Positions 58,182 through 64,000 of a DNA stretch of 64,000 nucleotides are shown one piece after another. The notes below the pieces were generated by a model. The model did no database searches and had not been told where the DNA came from. It saw only the letters and a program-made list of their open reading frames with translations. How positions within the stretch are numbered: the stretch's first letter is position 1; every line of letters starts with the position of its first letter. Both the position numbers and the translations under genes were made by a program. The DNA comes from Gonocerus acuteangulatus. Taxonomy: Eukaryota > Arthropoda > Insecta > Hemiptera > Coreidae. The stretch covers positions 98,256,547 to 98,320,546 of the forward strand of contig OX328124.1 of the NCBI GenBank assembly GCA_946811695.1, written 5' to 3'.

Positions 58182-58381
58182 GTTTCCTGTGTTAATGTGT
58201 TGAATTGTTAGTGTCTGTTTTACCACTAATGGAGAGGAGCTGTACACCGGACGATCCATAGGGAATTCCAAAAGCAATTCAGTATTTTACGAATAACAAA
58301 GAGCTCAAGTTCAAATAAGATTTAGAAGAAAATAATTCACAATTTTGGTCGTATTGGGCGTAGATCATTCGAAAAGTAGTA

Positions 58382-59300
58382 ATGGGTTGAGTCAGAAAAA
58401 ATGACCGTTTTCTTTGTGTTTGAACTTTGCATCGTAATTCCTCTCTTATTTACATTTGGGAGCGAAGAATTGTGATAAGAAGTTCATGTTTGATCCCTTG
58501 TGGATCATTTGGTAACCAGCATACCCTCTATCCGGGCTCAGTACTTCTATCGCTTCCCTTCGTTTACAATGACACTACAGTACGGAATTATCATAATTTT
58601 GCTTTATTTTTGGAAACGGAAGTTTTCAGCAACTGAAGCCATTCGTTTAGTGGTTGAATTTGAGGATGCAGACTCTTTGAATGAAAGGACGATGAGAAGT
58701 TGGTTCCAAAAATTTAATAAAGGTGATTTGAGCCTTGATAAGAAATCTGTATCAGGGCGTGTTTCAGTGCAACCAGAACGACCTGCGCACTGCTATTGAA
58801 GCCGATCCTACGAAAAGCAATTCTAAGAGGTTATATTCAGTACAACTGCTGAGAATTTACGATGTTTTGGTTCAGCGGTATCCAGGTTTAGTCAACAGAA
58901 AGCAAGTCTTGTTTTTACAAGATATTGCCAGACCCCATACGTCTCGCCTTACAAGCCAAAAACTGTCCGATTTGTATGGAATGGAGCTTCTACCTCACCC
59001 GGCATATAATCCAGACCTAGCTCCATCAGACTAGCACCTGTTCAGACCAATGGCTCATTTCCTTCAAGGAAAAACTTTCCACAGCTTGAATGAAGCTGAT
59101 AATGGCGTTCTTGAGTTCTTCGATTCTAAAACCAACGAGTGGTACCATCAAGGATTTCAACAGCTGGGCTTCCAGAAGGCCACAATCCATAGAACACAAT
59201 GGTATATATTTTGATTATTAAAAACCTTGCAAGTAGAAGAAAAATGAACTTTGATTTTTACCTATAAAACGGTCATTTTTTTTTTTTTGACTCAACCCAT
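58382..59300 (+). mobile_element. mariner transposon, internally deleted (about 0.92 kb)
   Basis: The ends ATGGGTTGAGTCAGAAAAAA and (reverse complement of the right end) ATGGGTTGAGTCAAAAAAAA are inverted repeats continuing through ATGACCGTTTT. The left flank is TA and the right flank CA, a TA target duplication with one change. Typical mariners are about 1.3 kb, so roughly 0.35 kb is missing from the middle, removing the first catalytic Asp region. Confidence 0.92.
58575..59225 (+). pseudogene. mariner transposase, deleted and frameshifted
   Basis: The N-terminal part reads FSATEAIRLVVEFEDADSLN, then RTMRSWFQKFNKGDLSLDKK and SGR, matching the mariner helix-turn-helix region (WF-KF--GD-SL-D---GR). 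After a frame change near 58770, EADPTKSNSKRL jumps to RYPGLVNRKQVLFLQDIARP and LLPHPAYNPDLAPSD, then a stop replaces the aromatic residue before HLF. The second and third catalytic Asp are present about 35 residues apart, but the block with the first Asp is deleted. The C-terminal text (EWYHQGFQQLGFQKATIHRT) extends to about 59213. Confidence 0.88.
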
Positions 59301-59867
59301 CACTTATGTTTTGGTTTTTCAACCACATTATTTTATAAATTCCTTAGATGTTTCTTGGCCTTTATTTCATCTCTTCAAGGGATAGTAAAACCTTTCATGT
59401 GTGATTTTAGGATGCCTATTGCTCAATTTATAAGTACTGAAACAATTTTTTTTGTTTAATGCTTTCTATTGACATAATCTGTAAGGAAGGTTACTAACTT
59501 TTGCCGGGAAAAGTCGTCGGTTTCTTGCAAAACATAATGAACTGACTTGGCCTAAATAAATTTCAACAACAACCAATTATTATTTTATTCAATCTAGTGT
59601 TTCTTGTTTTCCACGTTGGAGTATCCCTCCAGCGTGGGAGTTTATTTACTACGTATGCCATTCTCTGGATACTACACGTAGTTTGATAATGTACATAAAA
59701 TAATGTTTCTTGTACAATGAATATTAATACTGAGATGAAAATAATAATAAAAATTTCATTTCTGTAAAGAAACACTAGATTAGGTACACACAACTACGAT
59801 ATGTATATTTGCTATTTCATTAGAAGTAGTAGTTGTTCGTTGATTTCTCCTTGGTATTATGGGTTCC
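59301..59867. other. Unassigned AT-rich stretch
   Basis: TTGGAGTATCCCTCCAGCGTGGG near 59615 is a small GC-richer patch. No gene recognised. Confidence 0.4.
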
Positions 59868-60117
59868 ATATCGTCGATACAAATGCAAACTAACGAATAT
59901 GAAAAAATGCATCTTTCATTGTGTATCTTTAATAATTTCTGCTGGACTTATTTACGGCAAATTCTTCAATCTGACTTCACTCTATTAAAGGGAAAGTATT
60001 CCACTATCAAAGGGTCAAATCTGCTGAATATTTGACTGTCCAAAAAAAAGTTATGAATAAATACTCTGAAAAGTGGTGATTTTCATATTCGTTAGTTTGC
60101 TTTTGTATCGACGATAT
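59868..60117. mobile_element. MITE family M, copy 3
   Basis: ATATCGTCGATACAAATGCA at the left and TGCTTTTGTATCGACGATAT at the right form 38-bp inverted repeats. The interior is nearly the same as that of the copy at 20972-21228 (for example TTTCTGCTGGACTTATTTAC), so the two derive from a recent common source. Confidence 0.9.
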
Positions 60118-61149
60118 CTTCATTAACGCAAAATGTATTTTTAGAAAAAGCAAGAAACATGAATTGTCAACAAACATCTATACGAAAAAAAAGAGACAGT
60201 AAGTAGTAATCAGAATAATGAAAACACATTTTTTTTTTTTCCATCAGTCGTTCATGACAGTGAAAGGAGCTTTTTATTCCGCTCTTGTTCTAATTAGGTA
60301 CATCAGTACCTTCATTAGGAAAAATGTTTAGCTAAGCAGATGTTCGCTGGAAAAACATTCTGAGTTCAAAGATATTTCTTCATATTATTATAAAGAATTT
60401 CGTTTTTGCATCCGTCCAATTACAATATATTTTGATATCCTTTGTGAGTTTTATGTCGAATATATATATATTACATAGTACTTTCTTTTTTTTTAGTAAA
60501 ATATATATATAGTCCAGTTAATGGTTGGGATGTCTACAGTTGTATAACGTCTCCTCTCAGATTTTTGCATGAAAGTTACTGAAAGCAAACCTAAACTATG
60601 ATCGTACGTTTTACGATTTTAGGAACATGTCAAAGGAGTAGAATAATGGGAGGTGAAAGTGTTAACCGATTAATCTTTGGTCTGCGTAAGTTTTATACGT
60701 AAGTAGTATGTTATACTTAACCATTGTTGCAGTAGTCTGCAAACGTTGTCAGCTGGTGAGAATGTTGAGATCAATTTTATCGCCTCTGTCACATCTTTTG
60801 TAAGCAAACCCCTACTTAATATTTAAGAGACATCATGTACTATTACTGACTGGAAAGGTCCACGTGTCTGGTGGGTGATGTCTATCTATTTCCTAAAGGC
60901 GAAAAAAAAATAAAAATAAAAATAAATAAATAATTATCAATTATTCCAGTTGCATTTTCCTCCCTCAGGGATTAATTACTGACTCGATTTTTCTATTATC
61001 TATATTATTGCTATTTATGTTGATTTTCATACGAAAGCATGAGATTTGATCTATTTATTTCATTACTGGGTCTCAAGAAGAGTGATAATAATCCTTATCT
61101 TAGAAATTCTGTTTGTTTTTTTTTTCCGTTTTTTATTGGCTTGAAAGTC
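60118..61149. other. Unassigned AT-rich stretch
   Basis: No gene or repeat family recognised. Short TATA and A-rich runs only. Confidence 0.4.
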
Positions 61150-61285
61150 TTCTCTTGGGAGGATGGTGAGTTTCGAACTACGCTTGTAGCAGATGGAGTT
61201 TTTTTTATGGAACAATTTCTTGACTCACAATGGTTGTTTACAAAGTGTGGTAGCCTATAGATACCCCGGCGCTATTGAATGATCC
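61150..61285 (+). repeat. SINE family c, diverged 3' part
   Basis: GGGAGGATGGTGAGTTTCGA (B-box side), TGGTTGTTTACAAAGTGTGG and TAGCCTATAGATACCCCGGC correspond to the order seen at 28.46 kb. The A-box region is not recognisable. The 73-codon frame crossing it is not a gene. Confidence 0.5.
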
Positions 61286-62276
61286 TACTTCTCTGAGACC
61301 AACGGCTAAAATTTAAAAACGTGGAACATCCATTTAATGTGTATGTGTAATTATTTTAGGATAAATGTGTATATATAGGTGTAGCAGGAGAAAGCAAGTG
61401 ACAAAACCTATTTGAGATAAATGCATGTTTTATTTAGTTAGCTCATTTAAAATGTTTACTACAATCTTCTGAAACAACAGGCATAAAAGGTCTGTGGTAG
61501 CAGAAGTAGATTACATGATTCTTAAAATCATTCTTTTGGATATGGCATGGGAAAATCAATTCAATGTGCCACGAGAAGACATATCATAGTAGAAAGATTT
61601 GCTTCATAAATAGAACCAAACGCAGATTTTCAGGTTTATTGAAATTACTGTCCCAATCACTAAACCACCAGAGTCATATCGAAGGAATCTTATGTTCACT
61701 GTATACCGATGTAACAGATTCTTGTAAAAAGTTTTATTTAGTTTACTCCAAATAATAAATGCATATTCCACGATAAATGTACGATTTATTGCCTTGAGGA
61801 TTCTCGAATACAAATGCTATGTATTTTTTATCCGAGGTTATTAAATTAAAGTGTTTTGAAAGCACATAATATTTTTTTAACCGTAAAATAAAATAAAGAA
61901 TGTCCGTTCTAAGTGTTTTTATCGTCTGTACATTATGGCTAATAGAATGACAATGCGAAAGGTATTTAAATATGCAAATATATTACAATTGGTAAACAAA
62001 ATACAAAAAAATCGGTATAAATTAATTGGATCATGTTAATCAGAAAGGACCGATTAAGGTCCAATTAGGAATTGATTTGATTTGGTAATTGGAATGTATG
62101 CATAACGTTATAATTTCTTCTTATCGTATTTTGCTATGGTTATAAATTGTAATTTGTCTCGAAATAGGTTGTTCTTATTTTCTTTGTAGACTAGAAGCGT
62201 GTTCAACACAACGAGTAACTCATGAAATTGTTTAGGTGATTTTAATTATTATGATTAATTTATCAACGTTTACCTT
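61286..62276. other. Unassigned AT-rich stretch
   Basis: No gene or repeat recognised. Confidence 0.4.
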
Positions 62277-63010
62277 GTAGTAGTAGTAGTAAAGTAAATT
62301 TTATTTTATAAATGTACAAATAATAAGTCCTTGAGAAATTCACAATAAATTTACATAAGCTTGGATATAATCCATCAGCTAAGCGACACCACATAATATT
62401 ATACACATGAAAATTAAATAAAAACAATATGAGTGATTGTAAACAATATAAAAACAAATAAATAAGTAAAACAAAAATTGATCCTCCTTATTCCTGATAA
62501 TCAAATTTAAAATTAATTGCCTCTTTAACGTATTGGTATAGTTTTGCGTAGTCCTGGCCGTTCAAATAGTCTATTGCTTGCGTGTGGGTTAATCTATTTT
62601 TGAAGAATATGTTTAATCTTATCTCGGAGAGGATTGGGCATACAGCTAGGAAATGGATGATATCTTCGGGTTCTTTCATATTGCAAAGAGAGCAGAGGGC
62701 ACTATGATCAGAACTCCAAGGCTTCCTATTCAGATTTAGGGTTTCTGTTCTGGCTCGCAGTATGGTCCTTATCATTTGAAGGCTGTTAGTGTCGTTGATA
62801 TAAGACAGCTGCTTACATTCAAATTTCAAAATTTTGTAGCTTGTGTGGAATTGCGCGTTCGTTAGGCTGTCTTGTAACTTTTCTTTTTCCTGGGAGTCAA
62901 TACTACCTACTATGCATTTGACGGTTGCATGTATCTTATCCTGTGGGGTTGAAAAAAAAGTTTACCTTGTCATTTTATATATTATTCTGAGAAGAATGGT
63001 AGGATACTTA
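62277..63010 (-). pseudogene. LINE C-terminus with 3' UTR (minus strand)
   Basis: From about 62940 downward the minus strand reads KIHATVKCIVGSIDS, KLQDSLTNAQFHTSYKIL, then TNSLQMIRTILRARTETLNL, NRKPWSSDHSALCSLCNMKE and EDIIHFLAVCP, and stops at 62488. The C-x2-C...H-x4-C knuckle and the RKPW lead-in mark the C-terminal region of a non-LTR retrotransposon polyprotein. A frameshift in a T run near 62955 and a stop upstream mark its decayed 5' limit. About 210 bp of 3' UTR follows and ends in a TACTACTACTAC repeat tail (62278-62290 on the plus strand as TAGTAGTAG). No target duplication was identified. Confidence 0.75.
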
Positions 63011-63572
63011 GAGAAGAGACAAGTTCTCCTAGAGGCCGCAAAATACGGAGTTTAATAAGACAAGTTCGGTGGAAATCGGTTTGAACTTGGAACTTGTGAT
63101 TCCAGTTGAACAGTTTAAACTAGAGGAAGATCCGTGTCTTCGGTCTTGGATCAACCACAGGTCCTATTTTACATGTAGTTTCCGGCCCCTCTCCTACTAC
63201 AGTCTGTAATGGAACATCTAACCTTGTAATACTTGTTGCAAGTTGTTATAACATATTTTAATTGGTGTATTAGGATGGCGAATAATTTACCACTGGAGCT
63301 GTGTGAAATGTTTAAGTTTCTTTAATATCATGAAAAAAGGGTAATACTGAAGTTTACTCCTAACCGATTATTTTCAACGCATGTTTACAAATTTACGCCA
63401 GATTTCATAAACCGCATAACAGTGAACTTTAGTGCTCAATAACTTCTTTCCTGATTGAGAGCGACGTTTTTTTCACGGATTCGTGTTTATTGCATCAAAA
63501 TACGTTGTAGTGCGAAATGTGAAAATAATTCTGAGGTAGCGGTTCTGAGGAGGCTAAACTTCAGTAAGTCCG
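63011..63572. other. Unassigned stretch
   Basis: No gene or repeat recognised. 63060-63230 is somewhat GC-richer without open frames. Confidence 0.35.
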
Positions 63573-64000
63573 AAAAAAGAGCCCTTCACGCAGGTGCAAC
63601 ATAATGAAGGTCAAGCCTCAGAAAGTAGACAGTGTACTTAGCATTTCTCAATATTTAGTTCAAAACAACCTAAATAAATTGAAAAGAAACATGAATAGTT
63701 TTTAAATTTTTTGAATTATATTGTTTTCGGAATTTTGAGTATGCCTTACTCAATAAACTCACAAATAGTTCACATTTTTCTTCATTGATCTTGATAAAAA
63801 TACAAATGTCAACATATTTAAAGAGAAACCCCCACAATCATATCGCAGAAACCGGGTACTTCCACCGGGGCCTCTCGTGGAAGTCGTAACAATCAATGCC
63901 CGACATTTGGCCCATTAATTCAATTTGAACATAATACCTAGTAAACCCAAACTTTTTCTCACGAGGATATGATCTGATGATTTTCCTTGCGATAAACTAA
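63573..64000 (+). mobile_element. Diverged Helentron/DINE-like 5' part, runs off the window
   Basis: CCCTTCACGCAGGTGCAACA, GCCTCAGAAAGTAGACAGTG and AAACATGAATAGTTTTTAAA follow the same order as the 5' region of copies A1-A3 (CCGTCACGCAGGAGCTGC, TCCTCAGAA, GTAGACTGC, AACATGAATAGTT) at lower identity. The element appears to continue past the window end. Confidence 0.5.

Noticed and set aside
61039..61260. 73-codon frame with a hydrophobic start
   Set aside because: Its second half is a diverged SINE and the first half is AT-driven; no domain.

Overview
The window is AT-rich eukaryotic DNA that is almost all transposable-element debris, with long (TA)n, (CT)n, (GT)n/(GA)n and homopolymer runs and one 200-N assembly gap. 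It holds no operons, bacterial genes or dense coding. The repeat mix (mariner, Tigger/pogo, piggyBac, hAT, Transib-like, Helentron/DINE-like elements, Penelope-like palindromes, Jockey/I-type LINEs and tRNA-derived SINEs) and a single SUEL-lectin exon with GT-AG signals suggest an arthropod, probably an insect with a large repeat-rich genome. The species cannot be named from sequence alone.

Layout. 0-4 kb: a 1-kb foldback, a decayed RNase-H-type LINE 3' end and a complete non-autonomous hAT with an 8-bp target duplication. 4-16.3 kb: a repeat nest. A Helentron/DINE-like element (9.4 to 16.3 kb) is split by a composite insertion whose main part is a 5.2-kb palindromic element, and one arm of that palindrome carries another Helentron-like copy; further copies, SINEs and a Jockey fragment lie upstream. 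16-26 kb: quiet AT-rich DNA with MITEs, a foldback, a LINE remnant and a SINE. 26.4-31.6 kb: the only probable host-gene sequence, a possible 97-nt exon (+) beside the gap and a convincing 206-nt exon (-) of a SUEL/galactose-binding lectin protein, EVA-1-like. 31.6-39.6 kb: repeats, microsatellites and a short palindromic-element copy. 39.6-41.3 kb: a Transib-like element with RSS-like ends and a CGCCG target duplication. 42-44 kb: a 1.7-kb palindrome. 45.5-48.1 kb: a dead Tigger transposase interrupted by another terminal-repeat element. 50 kb: a Penelope-like palindrome with a 13-bp target duplication. 52-55.6 kb: another palindromic-element copy with a piggyBac inserted at TTAA. 57-64 kb: a short LINE, an internally deleted mariner, a MITE, a SINE, a LINE C-terminus and a diverged Helentron-like end.

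The parts do not form a pathway. What links them is nesting: insertions inside insertions give a relative chronology, and the SINEs share their 3' tail with a local LINE, which suggests they used its reverse transcriptase. All transposase and reverse-transcriptase reading frames seen are truncated, frameshifted or missing catalytic residues, so none is expected to be active.
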